A stretch of 39,656 nucleotides of DNA, taken from NCBI GenBank assembly GCA_029241965.1, contig JAPWVK010000172.1:1-39656 (forward strand). Direction: 5' to 3'. Origin of the DNA: Candidatus Methanophagales archaeon. GTDB lineage: Archaea > Halobacteriota > Syntropharchaeia > Alkanophagales > Methanospirareceae. A model generated the notes under the pieces. That model was not told the DNA's origin and did no database searches. It was given only the letters and a program-made list of their open reading frames with translations. This document shows, one piece after another, positions 25,335 to 33,190 of the stretch. The position numbers and the translations under genes were made by a program. Positions within the stretch are counted from its first letter, which is position 1, and the number at the start of each line of letters is the position of its first letter.

Positions 25335-25991
25335 ATGAAGCTAAGAATAGTATATGATAACGAGGCGAAAGGCGGGTTAGAGAGTGATTGGGGGTTCTCC
25401 TGTTTGATAGAAGCGGGAAATAGAAAACTGCTGTTCGATACCGGAGCATCAGGTGCTATATTATCCAGAAACATGCAGAGGTTAGGGATAAAGAAAGAAG
25501 AGCTTGAAATTATTGTGCTATCGCATGAGCACTGGGACCATATTGGCGGTCTTGATGCCGTGCTACACCCAAATGCCGCTGTGTACATACCCAGTTCCTT
25601 CACGACAACAACGAAGAAGAAGATTAAGGAGCAGGCAGCGGAAGTATTTGAGGTGTCGGGACCTGCGGATATTATACCGGGAGTTCACACAACCGGAGAA
25701 CTTGGATCTGAGATCAAGGAGCAGTCATTGGTTCTGGACACGACCGAAGGCGTAGTGGTTTTAACGGGCTGTGCGCATCCTGGCTTGGACACTATTTTAG
25801 AGGCGGCAAAGCAATTCGGTGACGTGTATGGTGTGATAGGCGGTTTTCATGGTTTTGATAAGTTAGAGCTATTAGAAGGGGTAGAAAAGCTAATCCCCTG
25901 TCATTGTACCGTTCATAAGACTGAGATAAGGGATATGTATCCGGAGAAAGCAGTCTGGTGTGGAGCCGGTGCAGTATTTGAATTTTATTAG
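25335..25991 (+). CDS. MBL-fold metallohydrolase (COG1237, dihydropterin-ribofuranosylaminobenzene phosphate synthase-like)
   Basis: A 218-residue metallo-beta-lactamase fold protein. The metal motif is S63-H64-E65-H66-W67-D68-H69-I-G-G; the later ligands lie in LTGCAHPGLDT, and GGFHGF and PCHCT match the COG1237 branch. MJ0301, of this branch, was assigned to a tetrahydromethanopterin-related step (7,8-dihydropterin-6-methyl-ribofuranosylaminobenzene phosphate synthase), so a pterin role is possible, though many members are uncharacterised. The Shine-Dalgarno (GAGGAGAG) is strong. Its stop overlaps the convergent HMG-CoA reductase gene by four bases. Confidence 0.83.
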   Translation: MKLRIVYDNEAKGGLESDWGFSCLIEAGNRKLLFDTGASGAILSRNMQRLGIKKEELEIIVLSHEHWDHIGGLDAVLHPNAAVYIPSSFTTTTKKKIKEQAAEVFEVSGPADIIPGVHTTGELGSEIKEQSLVLDTTEGVVVLTGCAHPGLDTILEAAKQFGDVYGVIGGFHGFDKLELLEGVEKLIPCHCTVHKTEIRDMYPEKAVWCGAGAVFEFY

Positions 25992-27202
25992 CGGTTCAGC
26001 TTAACATGCGCTTCCGCTAAATGTCTTGCACCTAAAGCACCTATTAATGATATTTCACCGGCAAGCACTGCAGCACCAACAATCTCCGCGAATTTTAACG
26101 CATTTGAACCCGGCGGCTCGCCAGCACCGTGAACACCGATTAGCTCCAAAGCTTCTCTCTGTGTGCCTAACGCCGTCCCACCGCCTACGGTGCCCACCTG
26201 TAACGACGGGATCGTAACAGAAAAGAGCAGGTCGCCTTCTTCGGTAAGCTCCGCAGTAGTGAAGCCCTGCGAGCCCTCAACCACATGAGCGGCATCCTGA
26301 CCCGTTGCAATGAAAATAGCTGCGATGACATTTGCGAACTGGGCATTGAACCCGTAAGAAGCTGCCAGAGCACTGCCTAACAAACATTTCCGATAGACGA
26401 TGTCCGCCATTGCCTCCGGGGAAGTATTCAACACCTGTTTTATCACTTCGCGAGTCAAAACAACCTCAGAAATTACTGTTTTCCCTCTACCCTGAATAAG
26501 ATTCAATGCCGACGACTTCTTATCCACACACACATTTCCGCTAAGTGCCACATGCTTTAGACCAGTTTCGGATTCTAAAAACTTAACAGCCTTGTCCGTA
26601 GCAATAGTAGCCATGTTCATACCCATGGCATCGCCAGTTTTAAAAACGAATCGCAAAAACAAATTCCGACCCAGAACCCAGGATTGTATCTCTTTAAATT
26701 TTAAAAACTTCGATGTGGATTCCGTTATCTCCTTCAGTTTGGCCTTGTTGTGCTCTATAAACGCCAGAGCCTCTTTTGCATGATTGATATTCCGTGCTTT
26801 TAAAACCGGTGCCCGCGCCATGCCATCTTTTATAACGAATGAAGCTGCGCCATCTGATTTGTTTATCGTCGTGCAACCGCGGTTTACTGATGCAACAAGA
26901 GCGCCTTCGGTCGTTGCAAGTGGAATGTGATACAAACCATCCGCGAAGTCGCCTCGCACCTGAACGGGTCCCGCAACACCCATTGGCACCTGTGCGACAC
27001 CGATAAGATTCTCTATGTTTGCCTTCACGGCTCTTTCTGCATCTAAGGAGAAAAAGCTTATGTCTTGAAACCTCTTACCCGTCAGAACTTCCAGAGTGCG
27101 TCTTCGCAGCTCTGTCGCCTTCTTTGGATCTACATGCTGTTCCAGCTCGTGAAACTTCAGTTCGTGCTTTACGAGTTTATCTATCAGTTCTTGGTCTTCC
27201 AT
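25988..27202 (-). CDS. hmgA: 3-hydroxy-3-methylglutaryl-CoA reductase (class I)
   Basis: HMG-CoA reductase makes mevalonate, the committed step to archaeal isoprenoid lipids. The 404-residue protein is full length for archaeal class I enzymes. Motifs in order: ENLIGVAQVPMGVAGPVQV, the catalytic glutamate in TTEGALVASVNRG, GDAMGMNM (catalytic aspartate), the lysine in CVDKKSSALN, the nucleotide-binding VGTVGGGTALGTQ, and the catalytic histidine in HLAEAHVKLNR at the C-terminus. A 56-bp repeat-borne AT-rich segment begins 28 bases ahead of its start and may supply the promoter. Confidence 0.95.
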   Translation of the reverse strand: MEDQELIDKLVKHELKFHELEQHVDPKKATELRRRTLEVLTGKRFQDISFFSLDAERAVKANIENLIGVAQVPMGVAGPVQVRGDFADGLYHIPLATTEGALVASVNRGCTTINKSDGAASFVIKDGMARAPVLKARNINHAKEALAFIEHNKAKLKEITESTSKFLKFKEIQSWVLGRNLFLRFVFKTGDAMGMNMATIATDKAVKFLESETGLKHVALSGNVCVDKKSSALNLIQGRGKTVISEVVLTREVIKQVLNTSPEAMADIVYRKCLLGSALAASYGFNAQFANVIAAIFIATGQDAAHVVEGSQGFTTAELTEEGDLLFSVTIPSLQVGTVGGGTALGTQREALELIGVHGAGEPPGSNALKFAEIVGAAVLAGEISLIGALGARHLAEAHVKLNR

Positions 27203-27230
27203 CTTTCATATTGATCACATTTAGTTTATT

Positions 27231-27286
27231 TATTGTATATAATGTATAACTTCCTACTATTTAAGACACTGATTTACACGGATTTA
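27231..27286. repeat. Repeat A, copy 1, immediately upstream of hmgA
   Basis: This 56-bp stretch matches 28390-28445 at 48 positions without gaps. It contains TATA-like minus-strand sequence (TTATACATTATATACA) placed for transcription of hmgA. The same element precedes the HD-domain gene at nearly the same distance. Confidence 0.7.
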
Positions 27287-27369
27287 TTTAAGTTTAGCAT
27301 CGTTGATTTTCACCTTCTGCGTCAATATGTGTCCTGTGATTTATTTTCTTGTCCCCTGCTAACCCAAAA

Positions 27370-27426
27370 TTCTTGTGCTAATCTCGTGGAATCTCGTGGT
27401 TTTTTCGATTAGCTATATAACTACAA
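27370..27426. repeat. Intergenic repeat B, copy 2
   Basis: Second copy of the element at 22793, 31/34 identical over its first part. Lies between hmgA and the HD-domain gene, in the 303-base gap 27203-27505, which otherwise holds repeat A and no gene I can support. Confidence 0.6.
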
Positions 27427-27505
27427 AGAAGGTTTTGTATGTTCGAACGATAGGCCCGAAAGTTTGCCACGGAGAAGTGTCGTGCATCAAAGGGACTCGT
27501 ATTCC

Positions 27506-28366
27506 TTACACCTGATTGTTCACATGGTTAGCTAACGGGGGCACAATGGAATAACTACTCGAAGATTTACCCTCGTTAGAACGTGAGGATATTCTATTCT
27601 CAAGATACTCATTTAAATGGGTTTGAATTTTTCGTATATCCTCCGTATCAGGCAGGGCGGTAATGATCTTCTCAATAATCCGCCTTTGTTGAATATAAAG
27701 GAATGTCGGTGCAAAATTAATGTCGAATAGCCAGCCTAGTTGCAGGAGTTTCATATCATTAAATGTTATCAAATCATGAGAATTTGAAACCCTGTTGTTA
27801 AGGAGGTCATCAATAAAGCAAAGTGAATAGTCAGGTGTATCGGGCAGTTCGAGTTCCAATGCTGGGTTACGATGCTTATGTCGTTCCGAATAATAATTTG
27901 TCACAACGTACCATATATCCATTTTGTCCGCATCACGTATCAACTTCGAATGCAGTTCAATGATTTTATCCGCGTTGTCGGGAACTTTACGTACATTGTG
28001 ATATTCTATGGCTTTATAAACGATGGTTTGCTCCGTTTTTGTGAGTCTGCTTAATACGTTTGTTTCTTTTAAAACCTTCAGCCCAAGAGTTGCATGGTTT
28101 TCCGACACCCGATCATCAAAAGTGCCATATGTCTTGAATTGTTCAAAACGACCTATGTCGTGAAATAATGCGATGGTCTCAGCCAGACGAAGTGCATTCT
28201 TATTTAGATCCAGCGCTTTGCCTAACCGAAGAATCTCCTTACAAACACGTAACGTATGTTCTTCTTTAAGTCTGATATTCTGCTGGATTTTTGGATCTTC
28301 TGTGTAAAAAGATTTTACATAATTCCGAAACCATGAATGGAAAAAGGCAGTGTCCACATCTATCAT
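27506..28366 (-). CDS. HD-domain phosphohydrolase
   Basis: A 286-residue metal-dependent phosphohydrolase. The HD signature is complete: H37 in KEEHTLRV, H69-D70 in ALFHDIGRF, H123 in AIEYHN and D145 in LIRDADKMDIW. Such proteins hydrolyse phosphates of nucleotides, including cyclic and deoxy-nucleotides; no substrate can be assigned. The C-terminal ~110 residues are unfamiliar and end in a polar Ser-rich tail. Start ATG at 28366. It borders the accessory region, has repeat A 24 bases ahead of its start, and shares that element with hmgA. Confidence 0.85.
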   Translation of the reverse strand: MIDVDTAFFHSWFRNYVKSFYTEDPKIQQNIRLKEEHTLRVCKEILRLGKALDLNKNALRLAETIALFHDIGRFEQFKTYGTFDDRVSENHATLGLKVLKETNVLSRLTKTEQTIVYKAIEYHNVRKVPDNADKIIELHSKLIRDADKMDIWYVVTNYYSERHKHRNPALELELPDTPDYSLCFIDDLLNNRVSNSHDLITFNDMKLLQLGWLFDINFAPTFLYIQQRRIIEKIITALPDTEDIRKIQTHLNEYLENRISSRSNEGKSSSSYSIVPPLANHVNNQV

Positions 28367-28389
28367 GTTTATCCCTCTTGTTGTTTAGC

Positions 28390-28445
28390 TATTGTATATA
28401 CCGTATAACTTCTACCTATTTAAGACGCAGATTTATACGGATTTA
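28390..28445. repeat. Repeat A, copy 2, immediately upstream of the HD-domain gene
   Basis: 48 of 56 positions match 27231-27286. It is followed by more ACGGATTTA-type repeats up to about 28460. Placed to contain the promoter of the minus-strand HD-domain gene. Confidence 0.7.
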
Positions 28446-28791
28446 CACGGATTTAATTTCTTCTGCGTTAATCAGTGTTAACTGGTAGCCTTCTTTATGT
28501 TTTTGGATTAAGCATTATGTGCTTTTGTGATAGTTTTGTACAATTGCCCTTTATCCCTTACAAAAGAACCACTCTCCGGGGTTCTACAAACACTAAAATG
28601 TCATATAAAAACAAAATGGTGAGTGAATGATTACTTCACATCCGCTACACACATATTTTTTCGCCTTTTGTATCGCATCCCGTTCTCGCAGCGCCCTTCT
28701 TCTATTTTGCATTTTTGGTGTGAATGTTGACCACATTCATTTGTTTATAACATACCCGCCGAAATATTCGGTTAGTTGGATAGCGAAGCGG

Positions 28792-28823
28792 ATAATATGA
28801 CACTTCACGCTAAGTGTTATTAT
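28792..28823. other. Imperfect hairpin
   Basis: Arms ATAATA and ACACTT (two-base bulge between them) pair with AAGTGT and TATTAT around a six-base loop, 12 base pairs in all. About 240 bases upstream of the HD/eIF2B-like fusion gene. Function unknown. Confidence 0.5.
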
Positions 28824-28927
28824 GACTTCTCAAAAAGGAATATCGAAAAAAACCGAAACTCAGTTTATAGCCTATGATAAATGTATAGTAGCAGTAAGCC
28901 ACTTAGTTCCGTACTTGAGGGTAGGGT

Positions 28928-28950
28928 TTAAGTACAGGCCTTGTACTTAA
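28928..28950. promoter_or_regulatory. Perfect 9-bp inverted repeat, candidate operator
   Basis: TTAAGTACA and TGTACTTAA are exact reverse complements separated by five bases (GGCCT). A related half-site (GTACTTGAG) lies about 20 bases before and GACTTAA lies after. It is 115 bases ahead of the fusion gene start at 29066, where a repressor or activator dimer could bind. Confidence 0.5.
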
Positions 28951-29065
28951 GTATAGTGACTTAAAAGGTATTGGGTATGAACATGCGGATGCTATGAGCG
29001 AAAGTCAAGATAAAATAGAACATTCAAATCCTTCCTCCTACAATACCTAAGATGAGGGAATATAA

Positions 29066-31297
29066 ATGCAAGATAATCAAAAAGACCGTTGGACCGAATG
29101 GATTGAAACTCCAGAATACATCGAACGACTGCAGGTAATAGAAAACTATGTCAGAGATCTGTCTGAGCAAACCGATACTAGCTACTATACCCCCCACGAT
29201 GCCAGTCACTGTTTAGCAGTTGAAAAGATGGTAAAAACCTTGATTGAAAAAAGCGAAGTCAAACTTAGCGATTTAGAGAACTTTATTCTATTCAGCGCCG
29301 TTTGGACGCATGACTTGGGAATGTTCCAAAACATAGCAACTGAATTTTTCAAAGTCCAAGATATCCCTGTCCGTTCACCGCGGATTATTAGAGATATACA
29401 CGATGAGATATCAGCATGGCGTGTATCTTCCGAGAGTGGAGAGATTCTAAGAATCCCGAGTGAGAGAGGAGATAAAAAATCCAAAGCTGTAGTTGACAAC
29501 ATGTTAAGAAACTATGCTTATACTATAAATGTTATAAGTCAATTTCACCGCATGAAGATGGATATCAAGGATTGCCCCAGAGAGAGATTCTTAAAAGGAG
29601 AGAAAATAAGGGCACGTCTGTTAGCCTGTCTCTTGAGGTTGGGGGACACGCTACATGTTGACTCCAGTAGATTCGATCGAAGGCTCTACGATATCTTACA
29701 AATAGGGCAACTCGATAGAAGTGCAAGACTTCATTGGCTCAAGTCGTATGTAGTGTCTAACGTGTACTTAGATCCTAAAACGGAAACTGTGTTTATCAAC
29801 ATCGACCTTCCAGAATCTAGCAAATCTTCTCAGAGCAACGAAGTAAACTGGGAGGAGAGCAGCAAAAACCTCCAAACTGTGATTATTAATGGTATTTTCG
29901 AGGATGTATTGGCTGTTAGGGAAACATTTATGGAATATGGGTTGCCGGCCTATTCAATGGTAAAACCCAATATCACTTTCGTTCCGGGATATTCAGAGAA
30001 AGATCGTAAGGAAATAGCAGGTGTAATAAATGATCTTGGGATTGCCTTTTCCCCCAACACATCCAAAGTCATAGAGAAAGCGCTCGATAGTGTCACGTCT
30101 CTATGCAAGACCAACTTTGAGAAGAGCGAACGTTTTTACAACCAAATGACCCAATTGCTATTATATCTGAAGGAAATGTACGACTTGCGACCCTGTCACG
30201 TGGGGCTTGGTAAGATAATTAAAGATGTAGATGAAGTATTTGAACCCCCCGGTAGTGACCATATGGACGTAACAAGTGCGCAGGTAGTGGAATCCAAAAA
30301 GCGGATTGTCGATAAAATCAACGGAATCAAGGCGACAAGGAGTGGCTTCGCGCAGGGTCTGTATGCCAAGTGCAAAAACGACTTGCTAAAAGAAAACGAC
30401 TTGCTAAAAGATGTCGAAAACATAATTCTTTTTGCATACAGTGAAATGGTAATCAAGTTTCTTGTGGAGTATGGCAAGTACCACTCTTCATGGAAAGATA
30501 AACTCAAACTCTTTGTATTTGAATGCAGTGGAAAAAAGCGTCTTGCGAGCAACAATGATATAGAATACAACGATGGCCTATACTATGCACTCCAGTTGTC
30601 GAAGCGCAATTTCAAGAAGATCCAGTTATTGTCAGACACCTCCTTTGGTTCTCTTGTTTATAATTTGACTAATAAGTATTTGTTTAGCTGGGACAATGTA
30701 TCTGAAATCGACAAAGCTAGACTCTTAAAGTACCTCAAGGATAATCACGATATTAGCGGGGTGGAAAGTGCAAAAATCGAGAAATCAGAAGACAACAAAA
30801 CCATTCGCATCTTTAAGGATAAAGACACCCTCGCCGAAATAACGGTTGATGATGCAGAGGAAAACGCGACCTTAAAGATCAGCGGTGGTGGAACCCACAA
30901 CCTGACAGTTGAAAGGACGAACGGCAAGCTAAACATATACAAGAATAACAACGAGATAGCCAAGTCTTTGGTCTTATTTGGGGTCAATGGCATTAGTGAG
31001 GATGATTATGATTGCGGGCACACTTCAGGGCATCTCATGCTTGCAATTGTAGCAAATCATTTTCAAATACCCGTTAAGATTATAGCAGACAGTTTCAAGA
31101 TAGGAAAAATAGAGTGGAACCCCACAGCTAAGAGAAAAACTCCGTGGCTGACGGGTCAAAGAGACACTCATAATGACATAGAAAAACACAACATCGAACT
31201 TATAAACTATTTGGAGGATAGAATTCCGCTAAAGCTGATAAACGAGATAATCAAAGATGGAGATAATATACCAGGGGGTCAGGATTTAGCTGATTAA
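29066..31297 (+). CDS. HD domain fused to eIF2B-like (ISOCOT-fold) domain; candidate conflict or stress protein
   Basis: A 743-residue fusion. Residues ~20-300 form an HD phosphohydrolase-like domain with H48 (DASHCLAVEK), H82-D83 (WTHDLGMF), H161 (FHR) and D194 (LRLGDTLHVD), all expected ligands. Residues ~410-740 resemble the eIF2B alpha/beta/delta fold: NIILFAYSEMVIKFL, KLFVFECSGKKRLASNN, KKIQLLSDTSFGSLVY, then SLVLFGVNGISEDDY, HTSGHLMLAIVANHFQIPV and KIIADSFKIG. Between them (~541-631) a beta-rich, charged insert interrupts the second domain. Plausibly the second domain binds a nucleotide or sugar phosphate and controls HD hydrolysis; this is inference. It precedes a stem-loop and an AT-rich HEPN-like gene pair. 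Confidence 0.8.
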   Translation: MQDNQKDRWTEWIETPEYIERLQVIENYVRDLSEQTDTSYYTPHDASHCLAVEKMVKTLIEKSEVKLSDLENFILFSAVWTHDLGMFQNIATEFFKVQDIPVRSPRIIRDIHDEISAWRVSSESGEILRIPSERGDKKSKAVVDNMLRNYAYTINVISQFHRMKMDIKDCPRERFLKGEKIRARLLACLLRLGDTLHVDSSRFDRRLYDILQIGQLDRSARLHWLKSYVVSNVYLDPKTETVFINIDLPESSKSSQSNEVNWEESSKNLQTVIINGIFEDVLAVRETFMEYGLPAYSMVKPNITFVPGYSEKDRKEIAGVINDLGIAFSPNTSKVIEKALDSVTSLCKTNFEKSERFYNQMTQLLLYLKEMYDLRPCHVGLGKIIKDVDEVFEPPGSDHMDVTSAQVVESKKRIVDKINGIKATRSGFAQGLYAKCKNDLLKENDLLKDVENIILFAYSEMVIKFLVEYGKYHSSWKDKLKLFVFECSGKKRLASNNDIEYNDGLYYALQLSKRNFKKIQLLSDTSFGSLVYNLTNKYLFSWDNVSEIDKARLLKYLKDNHDISGVESAKIEKSEDNKTIRIFKDKDTLAEITVDDAEENATLKISGGGTHNLTVERTNGKLNIYKNNNEIAKSLVLFGVNGISEDDYDCGHTSGHLMLAIVANHFQIPVKIIADSFKIGKIEWNPTAKRKTPWLTGQRDTHNDIEKHNIELINYLEDRIPLKLINEIIKDGDNIPGGQDLAD

Positions 31298-31317
31298 TCT
31301 AATGGCAACGCAGGATG

Positions 31318-31337
31318 CGCCGTGTTTTAACACGGCG
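31318..31337 (+). terminator. GC-rich stem-loop after the HD/eIF2B-like gene
   Basis: CGCCGTGT pairs exactly with ACACGGCG around a TTTA-type four-base loop, 20 bases after the stop at 31297. It is a good candidate for a transcript-end or RNA-stability structure; it is not followed by a long T-run, so archaeal termination there is only suggested. Confidence 0.45.
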
Positions 31338-31494
31338 TGGTATGGTTGGGGCTTTTAGGTGTCGTGTAAATTTGAAGATGAGTTGTTAAGTGTCAGACGT
31401 GGAAAAATTCAGGAAGATGCCGGATTGTTCCCGGTAAAATATGAAACACTTTTATCTAAAGCTGTTCAAAGGAGATATACCGAGGTGAAATGTT

Positions 31495-32229
31495 ATGTTG
31501 TATAAAAATGATTTGAATAAAATTATCGATAGATTGATCAATGACATTAATTCCTGTTTTATGGAGTTAATAACTGGTTATTTAAAAAATGAATTGGGAC
31601 AGAACACTCTGAGCCAGTTTGCTAATCAAGGTTCTATATCTCCAAAAGTAGGGATGGATTTACATATGGAACCAATTCCAATAGTTGATATTAAAAAATT
31701 TAGTGATAATAGTCCATACTTTTTATCTGAAGTATTTCATGGTAAATTAGTACAATTGTGGAACAATTGCTTACACGATATTTTTTTATTATTTATTGAT
31801 TTAGATTTTACAGGGAAAAGAAACTTTGAAGAGCTTAGTGACCTCTCTTTCAGATTGTTTTTTAAGTCAAATGGAAAAAATTGTAGTCACATCAAAAATG
31901 AATTTATTAATGCTTTTGATTTTAAATCATATGCTTATAAAGTAAAATTAATAAACAAAATCTTAAATTTGAATAATGTTGGCGGAGACGAATTAGCCAT
32001 TATACGAAAGAATGTATCTATAAGAAACGCTATTCAGCATAGAAAGGGTGTTATAGATTTGTTTAATCTAAAAAACCTTGGATCTTCTCAAATCGAAATT
32101 CTTGATATGAATGGAAAAATAAATGTATATAAAGAAAATGATATAATAGTATTATCTATTCCTGAAATTTATTTATTAAAAAAATCAATGTTATATATTG
32201 GACATGTATGGAGGGTAAAAGATGACTAA
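31495..32229 (+). CDS. HEPN-like protein (candidate RNase), first gene of AT-rich pair
   Basis: A 244-residue protein I do not recognise by full family. Near the C-terminus it has IRNAIQHRKGV, with R177-x4-H182, the Rx4-6H pattern of HEPN-domain RNases and nucleotidyltransferase-like partners; the surrounding helices fit a HEPN bundle. The coding DNA is far more AT-rich than the housekeeping genes in this window, suggesting transfer. The Shine-Dalgarno GAGGTGA at 31482-31488 sets the ATG at 31495. It overlaps the zinc-ribbon gene by eight bases, so the two are translated together. A toxin or defence-effector role is inference. Confidence 0.6.
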   Translation: MLYKNDLNKIIDRLINDINSCFMELITGYLKNELGQNTLSQFANQGSISPKVGMDLHMEPIPIVDIKKFSDNSPYFLSEVFHGKLVQLWNNCLHDIFLLFIDLDFTGKRNFEELSDLSFRLFFKSNGKNCSHIKNEFINAFDFKSYAYKVKLINKILNLNNVGGDELAIIRKNVSIRNAIQHRKGVIDLFNLKNLGSSQIEILDMNGKINVYKENDIIVLSIPEIYLLKKSMLYIGHVWRVKDD

Positions 32230-32455
32230 TTATTCAATGGATATTATATCAAAACCAGAAGAAGGAACAGCATCTATTTTATCCTGGTCTGGAGAGAAAG
32301 GTACGTTTGCGGTGATTAAAGGTGAAGGAAACGATAATTATATTTGCGGAGTATGTAATAATGTCATTTGTCAAAACGTCAATCGGGGGCAAATAAGTAA
32401 TTTGGTTATTATTTGCCCAAATTGTGGTAATTATAATTTTATCAAAGGGACGTAA
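32222..32455 (+). CDS. Small zinc-ribbon protein, partner of the HEPN-like gene
   Basis: A 77-residue protein with C42-G-V-C45 and C65-P-N-C68, a four-cysteine zinc ribbon, joined by an NRGQISN segment. It starts inside the HEPN-like gene (ATGACTAA overlap, GGAGGGT Shine-Dalgarno) and shares its AT-rich composition, so the two probably form one unit. Zinc ribbons of this size often bind nucleic acid or a partner protein; antitoxin or regulator is the natural guess but not proven. Confidence 0.65.
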   Translation: MTNYSMDIISKPEEGTASILSWSGEKGTFAVIKGEGNDNYICGVCNNVICQNVNRGQISNLVIICPNCGNYNFIKGT

Positions 32456-32523
32456 CTTACTTTCTGATATGTATAGTAATCCTAAAAAATAGGTCTGCGA
32501 TAGCATAACCATTGGTAATTGCG

Positions 32524-32560
32524 GAGGGGCTTAAGTCGTGGTCGTGAATAATAGCCCCTC
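32524..32560. other. Inverted repeat with 21-base loop
   Basis: GAGGGGCT pairs with AGCCCCTC exactly. It lies 70 bases after the zinc-ribbon stop and may end that transcript. Confidence 0.4.
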
Positions 32561-32731
32561 TTCCCGGTTTATATATGCGAAGCGGAAATAATATGAAATT
32601 GTATTTTTATTGTGTCTCTCATTGCGGATGGGTTTACCCCTCTTCTCGATTGATTGAAATGTGAAGCTATATGAATTTGCTTTGTTAAATGAGCCTTATT
32701 TGTGGGACTTATCCAGTGATCGGTTTGTAAT

Positions 32732-32778
32732 CCCGCGCTTGCGCGGGTCATCAGAAGGGGTAAGGGGAAATTTCCCCT
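32732..32778. other. Two strong palindromes close together
   Basis: CCCGCGCTTGCGCGGG (32732-32747) and AGGGGAAATTTCCCCT (32763-32778) are both exact, separated by 15 bases. Very GC-rich for this region; they could form hairpins in RNA or mark an old mobile-element end. Confidence 0.5.
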
Positions 32779-33027
32779 GAAAAAAGAAAACATAGATAAA
32801 CGGGGCGGTGGTATTTAGAATTTGAGAAAATATAACGCTTTCATATAACGCATGTAAGCGAAGATTTTCCATTAGCCTACATTGTTACCAGAACCACCAC
32901 TTTAATGCACAAGAAACGATGACCGCTAAGGTGGTGAGATAAATATACTAACATCTATGGAATGTAGCTGCTACATTCAGAGGGTGAAATATAGATTAAC
33001 TTTATTATGATTGGCTTGCTTGCCTAA

Positions 33028-33190
33028 TGCGTGTGTTAGAGTGTATACAACTAAACCAAGATAAAAGAAAATCAATTCTGTTACACTGAGAATGTGAAAA
33101 TGCACTGGACGACAGACAGACATATTGCGTGTGTTATGATAATATATAACTAAACCAAGATAAACTAAAATCCACTCTGTTACACTGAGA
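33028..33190. repeat. Two copies of a ~64-bp direct repeat, 98 bases apart
   Basis: 33028-33091 and 33126-33190 share TGCGTGTGTTA at the start, an exact AACTAAACCAAGATAAA core and TCTGTTACACTGAGA at the end. A shorter relic (TACATTCAGAGGGTGAAA, 32972-32989) resembles the end of copy 1. The second copy runs directly into the nested stem-loop. Confidence 0.8.

Larger units (their letters stand above)
28446..29065. other. 620-base intergenic stretch without a gene
   Basis: I see no supported coding frame here. It holds the end of repeat A, an imperfect hairpin at 28792-28823 and an inverted repeat at 28928-28950 ahead of the HD/eIF2B-like fusion gene. The sequence is AT-rich and has no tRNA-like cloverleaf that I can see. 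Confidence 0.6.

Noticed and set aside
32569-32793. A 74-residue minus-strand frame in the gene-free region
   Set aside because: No start context, composition or motif supporting it; crosses both palindromes.
33028-33190. A CRISPR array
   Set aside because: Only two clear units, conserved over 64 bases rather than a short repeat, no spacers of constant size and no cas gene in the window.
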